From positions 62,001 to 126,000 of the forward strand of contig NW_027182958.1 of the NCBI RefSeq assembly GCF_041146395.1: a stretch of DNA of 64,000 bases. The letters run 5' to 3'. This document shows positions 27,301 through 39,739 of this stretch, piece by piece. The DNA comes from Eulemur rufifrons. Its lineage: Eukaryota > Chordata > Mammalia > Primates > Lemuridae. Every line of letters begins with the position of its first letter. Positions within the stretch are counted from its first letter, which is position 1. Position numbers and translations under genes: made by a program. Below the pieces are notes generated by a model. It was not told the origin of the DNA, did not search any database, and worked only from the letters and a program-made list of their open reading frames with translations.

Positions 27301-27502
27301 TTCTCAGACTTCTGGCTTTCTCAGAGTTTAGAAAGCCTATAATGCTCCCATGCCATGTGTGAAAGGAGGCTCTGCCACTGTGTCCAGCATGAAACCCAGG
27401 GGCCAATACCCAGCGTACGATAGAGTGGGTTCCTGGCGAATATGCTAGCCCCCTAACTCCTCCGCCTAGTGCAGACAAGGCACATGCCCTAAGCATAAAC
27501 AC
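27301..27502 (+). repeat. Cassette A20
   Basis: A type with CTTCTGGCTTTCTCAGAG and TGTCCAGCATGAAACCC. It is followed by ACCAATAACCCTAACCAATA, not the normal tail. Confidence 0.88.
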
Positions 27503-28069
27503 AAACCCTAACCAATAACCCTAACCAATAACCCTAACCATAACCATTAACTCTCACCCTAACCTTTAACCCTGACCCTAGCCCTAACCCGTAACCCTAT
27601 CCCTAAACCTTTACCCTAACACTAAGCCTAAGCCTTAGCCTTACCTCTAACCCTATCATTTAACCCTAGCCTAAACCCCTAAATGTTTCACTAACCATGA
27701 ACCCTAAACTTAACCGTAACCCCTAACCCTAACCATAACATTTAACTGTAACCCTAACCTAACATGACCCTTTAACCCTAAACCTAACCCCTAACCCTAG
27801 CCCTTAACCTGAACCCTAAACTTTTACCCTCACACTAACCTTTAACACTAACCATAATGCTAATCTTTAACCCTAAACCTAACACTTAACACTTACCCTG
27901 TATGAAAACCTAACCCCTGACCTTAACCCTCACACTAAACCTTAACCCTAAACCTAACTGTAACCGTTAAAACTAACACTAACCTTAACCTTAACACTTT
28001 ACCCTAAGCCTTCACCTTAACACTAATCTTCATCCCTAATCCTAACCATAATCCTAACCCTAAATCTTA

Positions 28070-28106
28070 ATCTCAGACGTCTTCCTCTCTCAGAGTTTAG
28101 AAAGCC
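28070..28106 (+). repeat. Cassette A21, truncated
   Basis: Only the first part of an A cassette remains (CTCAGACGTCTTCCTCTCTC, GAGTTTAGAAAGCC). The sequence then jumps to CTCACCCTAAAACTTAAG, which in other units lies about 200 bp before a cassette. This is a deletion or unequal-exchange junction with a few bases of shared sequence (CC or AAGCC). Confidence 0.85.
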
Positions 28107-28417
28107 CTCACCCTAAAACTTAAGCGTAAATATAAGTGTAACCGTTTAAACTAACACTGACCTTTAACCATAACCCTAACCCTTAACCCGAACCCTAAGC
28201 CTAACTCTTAACCCTAATCCTATCCCTTAACCCTACCCTAACCCCAAACCTGAACTCTAACACTAACCCCAACCCTAAACCTAACCTAGCCCCTAACACA
28301 ACCCTCACCCCTAACCCCTAACCCTAACACTAACCCTAACCCCTAATGCCTAAACTCTATCCCTCATTAGAACACTATCCCCTAAACCCAAATCCCTAAC
28401 CCTAATCATAACCCTAA

Positions 28418-28604
28418 TTCTCACAATTCTTCCATTCTCAGAGTTAACCAAGCCTACAATACAACTATGGCATGCGTGAAAACAGGCTCCCCCTGATTCC
28501 TGCATGTAGGTCTGAGCCCAAGGCCCAGGGTACAATGCTGTGGTGTCACAGCGACCCATTCCACACCCTTCTCACCATAGATTAAACAGGTCCTCTGACC
28601 TTAA
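28418..28604 (+). repeat. Cassette B12
   Basis: B type of the B1/B2 subfamily (CGACCCATTCCACACCCTTC) with CAACTATGGCATGCGTGAAA as private changes. It follows the truncated A21 by about 310 bp. Confidence 0.88.
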
Positions 28605-29126
28605 ACTAACCACTAAATCTAAGCCCTAACACTACACTAACACCTAACCCTAAACAGAAACCCTGACCCAAACGCCCTACACTAACTCTAAACCCTTACA
28701 CTAAACCTAACCCCTAAACATAACCCCTAAACATAACCCTAACCATGAACCCTAAACCTAAACCTAAATCCAAACACTTAAGTGTAATATTAAACCTAAC
28801 ATGAACTCTTAACCCTGACTCTAAACCCTAACCCTAAACCCAAACCCTAACCCTTCACCTAAACCCTAACCGTTAACTCTCACACTAACCCTTACACCTA
28901 ACATTAATCCTAATCTTGAACCCTAAGCCAAACGCTTAACCCTTGCCCTGTACCAAACCCTAACCCCTAACCTTAATGCTAACCCTAAACCTTAACCCTA
29001 AACCTAACTGTAACTGTTCAACCTAACACTAACCTTTAACCCTAACCCTAACCCCTAACCCTAAGCACTCTCCCTAACACTAACCTTCATCCCTAACCAT
29101 AACCATAATTCTAATCCTAAATCTAA

Positions 29127-29330
29127 TTCTCAGACTTCTTGCTTTCTCAGAATTTAGAAAGCCTGCAATCCTCCCATGCCATGCATGAAAGGAGGCTCTG
29201 CCACTGTGTCCTGCATGAAACCCAGAGGCCCATACCCAGCATACGATAGAGTGGGTTCCTGGTGACAATCCCAGCCTCCGAACCCCCCACCAAGGGAAGA
29301 CAGAGCCTGTGCCTTAAGCATAAACCCTAC
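29127..29330 (+). repeat. Cassette A22
   Basis: A type close to the family consensus. ACCAAGGGAAGACAGAGCC replaces the usual CCTAGTGCAGACAGGGCC. Confidence 0.9.
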
Positions 29331-30032
29331 CCCTAACCCATAACCCTAACCCTTATCATAACACATGACCCTGATCCTATTGCTCACCTTAACACGTAAA
29401 ACTCACTGAAACACTAACTTTAACACCTTATCATAACGTTAATGAATAATACTTACCCTGAGGACAACCCCTATCCCATAATTCTTACCCTAACTCCTAG
29501 TCATAACTGTAAAACCTAATACTTAATTGTAAGCCCCTAACCCTAAACTTAACCCTACCAGCAGCCCTAACATTAATGCTAACCTTAACCTTTGATCCTT
29601 AACCCTAAACCCTCACCCTAACCCTTAACCGTTATCCTAATTCTACGCCTTAAACCTAACTCTATCTCTTAACCCTAATACTAACATTTACCCAAACGCC
29701 TAGACCTAACCCTAACACTAACCTAACACCTAAACCTAGCCCTAACCCTAACCCCTAATGCTAACCCTAACCCTGAACACTAAACCTAACCCTAACACTA
29801 AAGCCTAACACTATGCCTAACCCCTAACCCTAACCCTAACCGTTAACCCTCAACCTGACCCTTAGCCCTGACCCGAACGCTAAACCTTAACCATAACTGA
29901 ATCCTAAACCTAAGCCCAACCCGTAACCCTAATCCTATCCCTTAACCCTAACCCTAAACCCTAACCCTAAGCACTCACCCTAACACCAACCTTCATCCCG
30001 AATCATAATCATAATCCTAACCATAAATCTAA

Positions 30033-30236
30033 TTCTCAGACTTCTTGCTCTCTGAGCATTTAGAAAGCCTACAATCCTCTCATGCCATGTGTGAAAGGAG
30101 GCTCTGCCACTGTGTCCTTCATGAAACCCGAGGGCCCATACTCAGTGTATGCTAGAGTGGGTTCCCGGAGACAATCGCAGCCCACAACCCCCAGTCCTAG
30201 TGCAGACAGTGCCCGTGCCTTAAGCATAAACTCTAC
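30033..30236 (+). repeat. Cassette A23
   Basis: A type with CTCTCTGAGCATTTAGAAAG and CTTCATGAAACCCGAGGG. It is the last cassette before the cassette-poor block. Confidence 0.9.
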
Positions 30237-30890
30237 CACTCACCCATAAACCTAACCCTGAACATAACACCTAACCCTGATCCGAATGCTCACCTTAACA
30301 GGTAAAGCTCACCATAACACTAACTTTAACCACTTACCCTAACTTTAAGCATAAAACTTACCCCTGAGAACAACCCCTATTCCATAATTCTAACCCTAAC
30401 TCCTTATCATAACCGTAACACCTAATCCCTAACCCTAATTCTAAACCGCTAAACCTTACCTTAACCCTACAAACAACACTAACACTAACCCTAACACTAA
30501 ACGCTAACCCTAACCCTACCCCTAAAAATAACCTTAACACTTTACCCTTAACCCTAATCTTAATCCCTAACCCTAAGCTTAATCCTTAATCTTGATCCTA
30601 ATCCTAACAATTAAACCTAACCTTAACCCTTAACCCTAACACTAACCCTTAACCTAATGCCTAGCCCTAACCGTAGCAGTAACCCTAGCTCTAACCCTGA
30701 CCCTAACCCTTAAACCCAACACTATCCTTAACATGTAACCCTAACCCTAAACATTAACCCACATCCTTACACATACCTTGGACCGTAACACTAACCCTTA
30801 ACCCTAAGCCTATCCCTTAATGCTAACCCTAAGCCTTAATGCTTAACCCTAATCCTATCCCTTAACCCTAACCCTATCCCTTAACCCTAA

Positions 30891-33233
30891 CCCTACCGCT
30901 ACCCCTACCCTACCCTAACCCTAAACTTAACCCCAACCCCAACTCTAACCCTAAACCCTAACCCTAACCCTACCCCTAACCCTAACCCCTAAAACTAACC
31001 CCTAACCCCTACCCTAACCCTAAACCTAACACCAACCCGTAACCCTAACCCTAATCCCTAAACCTAACCCTAACCCCTAGCGTTAACCATAACCCTAACC
31101 CCTAACCCTAACCCCTAACCCTAATCCTAACACCTAAACCCCAACCCTAACCATAACCCCTAACCCTAACCCCTAACCCTAACCCTAACCACTAATACTA
31201 ACCCTAATCACTAACCTTAACTCTAACTCTTAACCCTAACCCCTAACCCTAACCCGTAACCCTAACCCCCCTAACCATGACTCTGACCCTGACCCTTAAC
31301 CCTAACCTAACCCCTAAACCTAACCCCTAACCCCTACCCTAACCCTAACCCTAACACCAACCCCTAACCATAACCCTAATCCCTAACCCTAACGCTAACC
31401 CCTAACGCTAACCCTAACCCCTAACCCCTAACCCTAACCCCTAACCATAATCCTAACCCCTAACCCCAACCCTAACCATAAGCCCTAACCCTAACCTTAA
31501 CCCCTAGCCCTAACCCTTACTCCAACCCCAACCACAAACCTAAATCCTAACCCTAACCCCTAACGCAAACACTAATCCAAACTTTTAACCCTGACCCTAA
31601 CCCTAATCCTTAATGATAACACTAACACTAAACCCTAACCCTAAGTGCAACACTTAACCTTAATCCTATCCCTTAACCATAACCCTAACACTAACCCCTA
31701 ACACTAACCCCTAACCCTAAACCTAACCCCTAACACTAACCCCTAACACTAACCTTAACCCCTAACCCTAAACCCTAACCCTAACCCCTAACCCTAACCC
31801 TACGCCTATGCCTACCCCTAACCTTTAACCCTAACCCTAACACAACCCTAATCCTAACCCTAACCCCTAATCCCAACCCTAACACTAACTCCTACCCTAA
31901 CCCCTAACCCTAACGTCTAACCCTAACACAACTCTAACCCTAACCCAACCCTAATCCTAACCCTACACAACTCTAACCCTAACCCCTAACCCTAACCCCG
32001 AACCCTAACCCAAATCCCTACCCCTAACCCTAACCCCAACCCCTAACCCCTAACTATAACAATAAACAAACACGAACCCTAACACCTAACCCTAACCCCT
32101 AACCCTAACCCCTAACCCTAACCCTAACCCCTAAGCCTAACCTGAACCCCAACCCCTAACCCTAAACCTAACACCTAACCCTAACCGAAACCCTGACCCT
32201 AACTCTAACCCGTAAGCCTAACCCTTAACCCTAACCCTAACCCAACCCTAACCCTAACCCTAAACCCTAACCACAACCACCACCCTAATGCAACCCAACC
32301 CTACACTAACACTAACCGTAAACCCTAACCCTAACACCTAACCCTAACCCTAATCTAACACTAACCTCTAACACAAACCATAACACATAACCCGAACCCT
32401 AACCCCTAACCCTAACCACTAACACTAACCCTAAAACCTAACCCTAACCGCTAAGCCTAACCCGAACCCCTAACCCCTAATCCTAACCATAACCTAACCC
32501 TAAACCTAACACCTAACCCTTAACCCTAACCCTAACCCCGAGCCTAACCCTAACCCCAACCCCTAAATCTAAACCTAACCCCTAACCCTAACCAAAACCC
32601 TAACCCTAACCCTAAACAATAACCCTAACCGCTAACCCTAACCCCAACCCCAACCCCAACCCTAAAACATAACCCCTAACCCGTAACCCTAACCCTAAAC
32701 CCTAACCCTAGCCCTAACCCCTAACTCTAACCCTAACCCATAACCCACACACTCACCCTCACCGTAACCCCTAACCCTAACCCTAACCCAAACACTAAAC
32801 CCAACTCCAACCCAAGCCCTAAACCCTAACCCTAACCCCTAACCCTAGCCCTAACCCTAATCCAAACCCTAGCCTTAAACCCTAACCCTACCCCTAACAC
32901 AAACACTAACCCCTAACCCTAAACCTAACCCCTAACCCAAGACCTAACCCTAACCCTCACCCTCACCCTAACCCTAACCCTGTTAACCCTCACCCTAACC
33001 CTAACCCTAACCCCTAACCCTAACCCTAACACCTAACCCCAACCCCAATACCTAAACCTAACCGAACCCTAACCCTAACCCTAACCACTAACCCGAACCC
33101 TAGCCCTAGCCTTAACCCTAACCGTAACTCCTAACACTAACCCTAACGCTAACCCCTGATGCTAACCCTAACCCCAAACCCTAACCCTACCCCTACGCCT
33201 AACCCTAACACTAACCCCTAACACTAACCCTAC
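30891..33233 (+). repeat. Tandem duplication, unit 1 (about 2.34 kb)
   Basis: It starts at CTACCGCTACCCCTACC. Anchors shared with unit 2 are AACCATGACTCTGACCC (31,273), ACTTTTAACCCTGACCC (31,581), CACACTCACCCTCACCG (32,747) and CTGTTAACCCTCACCC (about 32,979). Confidence 0.8.
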
Positions 33234-34496
33234 CCCTACCGCTACCCCTACCCTACCCTAACCCTAACCCCTAACCCTACCCTAACCCTAACCCCAACCC
33301 CAACCCTAACCCTAAACCCTAACCCTAAACCCCCTAACCATGACACTGACCCTGACCCCTAACCCTAACCCTAACCCCTAACCATAACCCTAACACCTAA
33401 ACCTAACCCCTAACCCCTACCCTAACCCTAACCCTAACACCAACCCCTAATCATAACCCTAATCCCTAACCCTAACGCTAACCCCTAATTCTAACCCTAA
33501 CCCCTAACTCCTAACCCTAACCCCAACCCTAATCCTAAACCCTAACCCCAACCCTAACCATAAGCCCTAACCCTAACCTTAACCCCTAGCCCTAACCCTA
33601 ACTCCAAACCCAACCACAAACCTAAATCCTAACCCTAAACCCTAACCCAAACACTAACCCAAACTTTTAACCCTGACCCTAACCCTAATCCTTAATGATA
33701 ACACTAACACTAAACACTAACCCTAAGCGCAACACTTAACCTTAAGCCTGTCCCTTAACCGTAACCCTAACACTATCCCCTAACCCTAACCCCTAACCCT
33801 AACCCTAACACTAACACCTAACACTAACCCTAACCCATAACCCTAACCCCTAACCCTAACCCTACTCCTATAACTACCCCTAACCTTTAACCCTAACCCT
33901 AACACAACCCTAATCCTAAACCTAACCCCTAATCCCAACCCTAACACTAACTCCTACCCTAACCCCTAACCCTAACGTCTAACCCTAACACAACCCTAAC
34001 TCTAACCCTAATCCAACCCTAAAGCTAACCCTAACCCTAATCCCTAACCCTAACCCCGAACCCTAACCCAAAGCCCTAACCTTAACCCTAACACCAACCC
34101 CTAACCCCTAACTATAACCCTAACCAAACCCAAACCCTAACACATAACCCTAACCCCTAACCCTAACCCCTAAACCTAACCCTAACCCCTAAGCCTAACC
34201 CGAACCCCAACCCCTAACCCTAAACCTAACACCTAACCCTAACTGAAATCCTAACCCTAACTCTAACTCATAAGCCTAACCCTTAACCCTAACCCTAACA
34301 CTAACCCTAAACCCTAACCCTAACCGCTAACCCTAACCCGAACCCCTAATCCCTAACCCTAAACATAACCTAACCCTAACCCTAACACCTAAGCCTTAAC
34401 CCTAACCCTAACCTTAACCCCGAAGCCTAACCCTAACCCCAACCCCTAAACCTAAACCTAACCCCTAACCCTAACCGAAACTCTAACCCTAACCCT

Positions 34497-34530
<34 letters not shown>

Positions 34531-35140
34531 ACCTAACCCTAACCGCTAACCGTAACCCCAACACCAACCCTAAAACCTAACCCCTAACCCGTAACACTAA
34601 CCCTAAAACCTAAGCCTAGCCCTAACCCCTAACTCTAACCCTAACCCATAAACCACACCCTCACCCTCACCGTAACCCCTAACCCTAACCCTAACCCAAA
34701 CACTAAACCCAACACCAACCCAAGCCCTAACCCCTAACCCTAACTCCTTACCCTAGCCCTAACCCTAACACTAGCCGTAACCCTAACCTTAAACCCTAAC
34801 CCTACCCCTAACACAAACCCTAAGCCCTAAGCCTAAACCTAACCCCTAACCCAAGAGCTAACCCTAACCCTCACCCTCACCCTAACCCTAACCCTGTTAA
34901 CCCTCACCCTAACCCTAACCCCTAACCCTAACCCCTAATCCTAACCCTAACCCCTAACCCCAACCCCAACCCCTAACCCTAACCCAACCCTAACCCTAAC
35001 CCTAACCACTAACCCTACCCTAGCCCTAGCCTTAACCCTAACCGTAACTGCTAACACTAACCCTAACGCTAACCCCTGATGCTAACCCAAACCCCAAACA
35101 CTAACCCTATCCCCTACGCCTAACCCTAACCCTACCCCTA
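33234..35140 (+). repeat. Tandem duplication, unit 2 (about 1.9 kb)
   Basis: Same anchors in the same order. The offset falls from 2,343 at the start to about 2,063-2,082 in the middle and about 1,910-1,920 at the end. This copy therefore lacks about 280 bp near its start and about 150 bp in its second half. Confidence 0.8.
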
Positions 35141-36199
35141 ACCCTAACCCCAAACCCTAACTCCTAAACCTAAAACCTAACCCTACCCCAACCCCAACCC
35201 TAAACCCTAACCCTAACACAAACCCCTAAACCTAACCCTAACACTAACCCCAATCCTAATTCTAACCATACCCCCTTGATAAAACACTAACTCCTAACCC
35301 CTAACCCTAACAATAACAATAAACCCTAATCGCTAATCCCTAACCCTAATGCTTAACCTTTACCCTAAACGTTAACCCTGACCCTAGCCCTTAACACTGA
35401 CCCTAACCTTAACCTTTAACTCTAAGCCTGACCCTTAACCCTAACACTAAGGAAAACCCTTAACGCCAATCTTTTCCCTTAACCCTAACCCTAACAGTAC
35501 GGCTAAAAATAACTCTAACCTTTGATCCTTAAACCTAACCCCTAACACTTACTTTAACCCCAATCCCTAACCTTAATCCTAAGCATTAAACCTAACCCTA
35601 TCTCTTAACCCTAACCTTAGCCCCTACCCTAACGCCTAGATCTAACCCTAAATCTAACCTACCACCTAATCCTAACCTTAAGCCCTAAAGCTAACTCTAA
35701 CCCTGTACCGTAAACCTACCCGTAACTCTTAACACTAATCCTATCCGTAAACCTTAACCCTGACCCTAACCATTACCCGCACCCAAACATTTAACCCTGA
35801 CCCTAACCCTAATCCTTAACGATAACCCTAACACTAAACCCTAACCCTAAGCCCAACACTTAACCCTAATCCTAACCCTTAACCCTAAGCCTAACCCTAA
35901 CCCCTAACCCTAAACCTAAACCTAACCCCAACTCTAACATTTAATGTTGACCCTTACCATTAACCCTCAAACTACCCCTTAACCCATACCCTAATCCTAA
36001 TCTTTAACCATAAAGCTAACACTGAAGCCTAACCCTGTGCCAAACACTAAACACAAACTTTAACCCTAACCCTGAAACTTAACCGTAAACCTAACTGTAA
36101 CTATTAAACCTAACACTAACATTTAACCCTAACGCCTAACACCACCCTAACACTAATATTCATCCCTAAACATTACCATAATCCTACCCCTAAATCTAA

Positions 36200-36410
36200 T
36201 TATCAGACTTCTTGCTTTCTCAGAGTTTAGAAAGCCTACAATCCTCCCATGCCATGAGTAAAAGGGGGCTCTGCACTGTGTCCTGCATGAAACTCAGGAG
36301 CCCATACCCAGCATACGATAGAGTGGGTTCCCGGGGACAATCTCATCCCCCTGACCCCCGCCGCCCACCCAGTGCAGACAGGGCCTTTGCGCTAAGTATA
36401 AACACTACCC
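36200..36410 (+). repeat. Cassette A24
   Basis: A type with TTATCAGACTTCTTGC, GAGTAAAAGGGGGCTCTGC and CTAAGTATAAACACTACC. Its mirror partner is 51,382-51,593, which shares the unusual AAAAGGGGGCTC and AAGTATAAACAC. The following 300 bp also match the mirror arm nearly base for base. Confidence 0.92.
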
Positions 36411-36733
36411 CTAACAGATAACCCTCACCCTGAACATAACACCTGACCCTGATCCTATTGCTCACCTTAAAACATAAATGTCCCCATAACCTTAACTTAT
36501 CCCCTTATCTTAACGTTAATGCATAACACCCTGAGAAGAAGCCCTATCCCATAATTCTAATTCTAACCCCTAGCCATAACCATAACACCTCATCCCTAAT
36601 TCTAAAATGCCAACACTAACCTTCACCCTACCAACAACCCTAACCCTAACCCTAACCCCTAACCCTAAGCCCTCACCCTATCACTAATCTTCATCCTTAA
36701 CCCTTACCATAATAATCCTAACCCTAAATCTAA

Positions 36734-36940
36734 TTCTCAGACTTCTTGCTTTCTCAGAGTTTTGAAAGCCTACAATCCTACTAAGCCATGCATGAAAGCC
36801 CGCTCTGCCACCGTGTCCTGCATGAAACCCAGAGGCCCATACACTGTGTACGATAGAGTGGGTTCCCAGCGACCATCACAGACCCCTAACTTCGCCTCCT
36901 AGTGCATAAAGGGACCGTGCCCCAAGCGTAAATCCTACCC
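36734..36940 (+). repeat. Cassette A25
   Basis: A type with CTACTAAGCCATGCATGAAA and CACTGTGTACGATAGAGTGG. The mirror partner is 50,861-51,063 (CTACTAAGCCATGCATGAAA on the - strand). Confidence 0.92.
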
Positions 36941-37508
36941 CTCACCCATAACCCCAACCCAGAACATAACACCTAACCCTGATCCGACTGCTCACCTTAA
37001 CACGTAAACCTCACCGTAACCCTAACTTTAACCCCTTATCTTAACGTTAATGCATAACACCCTGAGAACAAGCCCTATATCGTAATATCTAACCCTAACT
37101 TCTAGCCATAACCATAACACCTGATCCCTAATTCTGAAACGCCAACCCTAAACTTAACCCTACCAACAACACTAACACTAACCCTAACCCCTTACCCTAA
37201 CCCTATGCGTAAAAATAACCCTAACCGTTGATCCTTAGTCATAACCCCTACTCTTAACCCTAACCCTTAACCCTAATCCCAATCCTAACCATTAAACATA
37301 ACCCTAATTCTTAACCCTAACCCTAACCTTTACCCTAATGCCTAGAGATCTAACCCTAACACTGACCTGCAGTTAACACTAACCCTAACCCCTGATAACC
37401 TTAAACCTGAACCATATACCTAACCCTATCCCTAACCCCCTTACCCTAACCCTAACTGTTAACCCTCACCCTATCCCTTAACCCTGACCCTAACCCTAAA
37501 CCTTAACC

Positions 37509-37650
37509 TTCACCATGCGTGAGATGAGCCTCTGCCTGAGTCTTGCGTGAGAGTTGAAGCCCCAACACCCAGGTTACGATGAAGTTGGGACGCAGCCATG
37601 CTCCACACCCACAGTGCCCCGTACATTAGACAGGGCCCGTGCCCTAACGC
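37509..37650 (+). repeat. Cassette C1
   Basis: A third cassette kind, found only next to the satellite. It lacks the TTCTCAGA...CCTACAAT start and begins TTCACCATGCGTGAGATGAG. It continues CTCTGCCTGAGTCTTGCG, ACGCAGCCATGCTCCACACC and TACATTAGACAGGGCCCGTG. The mirror copy is 50,133-50,272. Confidence 0.88.
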
Positions 37651-37911
37651 ACACCATTAAACCTAAGGCCTAACCCTAACACTAACCCAAACCACTAGTC
37701 CTAACCGTAAGCCCTTAATATAACTCCTAACAGTAACCCTAATCCTTAACCCTTACTCTTGCCTGTCACCCTAAACCTAAACCTAACCACTAAACATAAT
37801 CCTAATCTCTAACTCTAACAGTAATCCTAACCCTAATTCTAACCTAAAACCCTAACCCCTAAACCTAATCCTAGTCCCTAATACCTAATCTTACCCTAAA
37901 CCGAATTCTAA

Positions 37912-38047
37912 TTCTCAGACTTCTTCAATTCGAAAAGTTAAGAAAGCCTACAATCCACCAATGCCGTGTCTGAGATGAGGCTCTGCCCCTATGTCCTGCA
38001 TGACAGGCAGGCGCCAACGCACAGGGTACTATGGAGTGGGGTCCTGG
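37912..38047 (+). repeat. Cassette C2, cut at the satellite junction
   Basis: It starts TTCTCAGACTTCTTCAATTC, then AAGAAAGCCTACAATCC, GTGTCTGAGATGAGGCTC, CTGCATGACAGGCAGG and ATGGAGTGGGGTCCTGG. It then changes directly into a satellite monomer (AGTCTGTAGGCTTG). The same break occurs on the mirror arm near 49,737, so it predates the inverted duplication. Confidence 0.9.
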
Positions 38048-39700
38048 AGTCTGTAGGCTTGTTAAACTCCAATTTGGAAGAATTACTATAGTCATATATA
38101 GGGATGCTTACATTTACTTATAGAAAGCAACTTGGTGTGTGCTTTGTAGGCTTGCCTTTCTCTAATTTGGATGAAGAGGCTGAATCATATATAGGAATGT
38201 TAGCATTGAGTTAAAGGAAGCATCTATGGGGGTGCTTTTTCGGCTTGCTAAACTCTGGTTTGGAAGAAGTTCCAGAGTCATATATAAGAACTATTACATT
38301 CACTCAGAGAAAGAAATTATAAGGAGTTGGTTTGTAGGCTTGTTAAGCTCTAGTTTGGAGGAAGGCGAGAGTCATATATAGGAACGCTTAAGTTCACATA
38401 AAGCATCTAAGGCGGGACGGTCTCTAGGCTTCCTAAACTCTAGCTTGGAAAAAGGGGACAGTTATGTATAGGAACTCTCTGCGGGGGATTTTTGTAGCAT
38501 TGCTAAAATATTAGATTGGAAATGTTGCGAGAGTCATACATAGGAATGTTAACATTCACTCAATGAAAGCAACTATAAGGGGTGCTTTCCAGGGTGGCTA
38601 AACTCTAGTTTGGAAAAAGTGCGACAGTCATATATAGGAAAGCTTACATTCACTCAGACAAAGGAATTATGTGTAGGTGTATAGTAGGCATGCTAACTCT
38701 AGTTTGGAAAATTTCGAGAGCCATGTATAGGAAAGCTTACAGTAACTTAGAGAATGCAACGAACGGGGGTGGAGTGTAGGCTTGCTGAACTGTAGTTCGG
38801 AGGAAGTGCCATAGTCATATATAGGAACGCGTAAATTCATTCAGAGAAAGCAGCTGTCAGGGATTGTGTGTAGGCTTACTCAACTCTAGTTTGGAAGTGT
38901 GAGAGTCATATAGAAACCTGCTCCCTTTCACTTTCAGAAAGCAACTATTGGAGAGGGGGTGATTTTCAGGCTTGCTAAACTCTAGTTTGAAAGAAGTGCG
39001 ATTGTCATGTATAGGAAGGCTTACATTCACTCAGGCAAAGCAATTATGTGTGGGTGTATATTAGGCATGCTAAATTCTAGTTTGGAAAATTTTCCAAAGC
39101 TATGTATAGGAGAGCTTACAGTCAGAGAAAGCAACGAACGGGGGTGGTGTGTAGGCTTGCTAAACTCTAGTTTGGAAGAAGTGCCATAGTCATATATAGG
39201 AATGCTTAAATTTGTTCAAAGAAAACGGCTGTCAGGGATTGGTTTGTAGGCTTACTCAACTCTAGTTTGGAAGAAGTGCAAGACACATATATAGGAATGT
39301 TTACGTTGACTCACAGAAAGCAACTATGGGGGAGTGTTATTTTGGCATGCCAAATGCTAGTTAGGAAGAAGTACAAGACTCATATATAAGAACGCTTACA
39401 TTCTCACACTGCGAGCAACTACGGAGTAGTGTCAGGTAGACATGTTAAAGTCTAGCTTGGGAGAAGTTCCAGAGTCCTATATAGGAAAGGTAACAGCCAC
39501 TTTGAAAAAGCAAGTCTCGGTGGGTTCTTTGTAGGCCTGAAAAACCCTGTTTTGGTTGAAGTGTGAGAGTCATATATGAGAACGCTTACATTCACTCAGA
39601 GAAAGCAACGATGGGGTTGTTTGTAGGCTTACTGAACTGCAGTTTGGATGAAGCACAAGTACATATAGGAACGCTTACACTTTGACGCACTGAAAGTAAC
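38048..39700 (+). repeat. Left divergent edge of the satellite
   Basis: Monomers here vary in length and sequence and lack the X-Y-Z order of the core. Most read AGGCTTGCTAAACTCTAG with GAAGTGCGAGAG. This matches the right edge (48,500-49,737) in mirror order and is closest to the cassette module. Old, uneven monomers at array edges are typical of satellites that are homogenised from the centre. Confidence 0.8.
38619..39265 (+). repeat. Four-monomer tandem duplication (about 376 bp), left arm only
   Basis: The run GTGCGACAGTCA...GAACGGGGGTGG...CAGCTGTCAGGGATTG...AGGCTTACTCAACTC at 38,619-38,890 is repeated at 38,997-39,265. The mirror arm (about 48,900-49,170) has it once, and the mirror coordinate sum shifts from 87,787 to about 88,162 across it. 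Confidence 0.8.
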
Positions 39701-39739
39701 TATGGGGTGGTGCTTTGTAGGCATTCTAAACTCTAGTTT

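Larger units (their letters stand above)
30540..36199 (+). repeat. Cassette-poor, hexamer-dense block
   Basis: About 5.7 kb of CCCTAA/CCCCTAA-type repeat without any A, B or C cassette, and visibly more regular than the rest of the arm. Its centre is a 2.3-kb tandem duplication (separate entries). A further partial copy is marked by TTAACCCTGACCCTAACCC with ATCCTTAACGATAAC at about 35,791. No gene or RNA was seen. Confidence 0.85.
1..38047 (+). repeat. Left arm: degenerate CCCTAA telomere-type array with embedded cassettes
   Basis: The + strand is dominated by CCCTAA, with CCCTAAC, CACTAA, CCTTAA and CCATAA variants. Perfect hexamer runs are rare and short, for example near 23,868 and 26,081, so this is not a live chromosome end. 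Thirty-nine short complex-sequence cassettes interrupt it, separated by 0.5-1 kb of hexamer-like DNA. The spacers are not random decay. Most A cassettes are preceded by the same off-consensus words (CTGTACCAAACCCTAA, AACTGTAACCGTTAAACC, AAGCCCTCACCCTAA) and followed by the same tail (GAACATAACACC, GATCCTATTGCTCACC, AACGTTAATGCATAACAC, CCTGAGAACAACCCC). The real repeat unit is thus about 0.7-1 kb. No promoter, exon or RNA gene was seen between cassettes. Confidence 0.93.
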
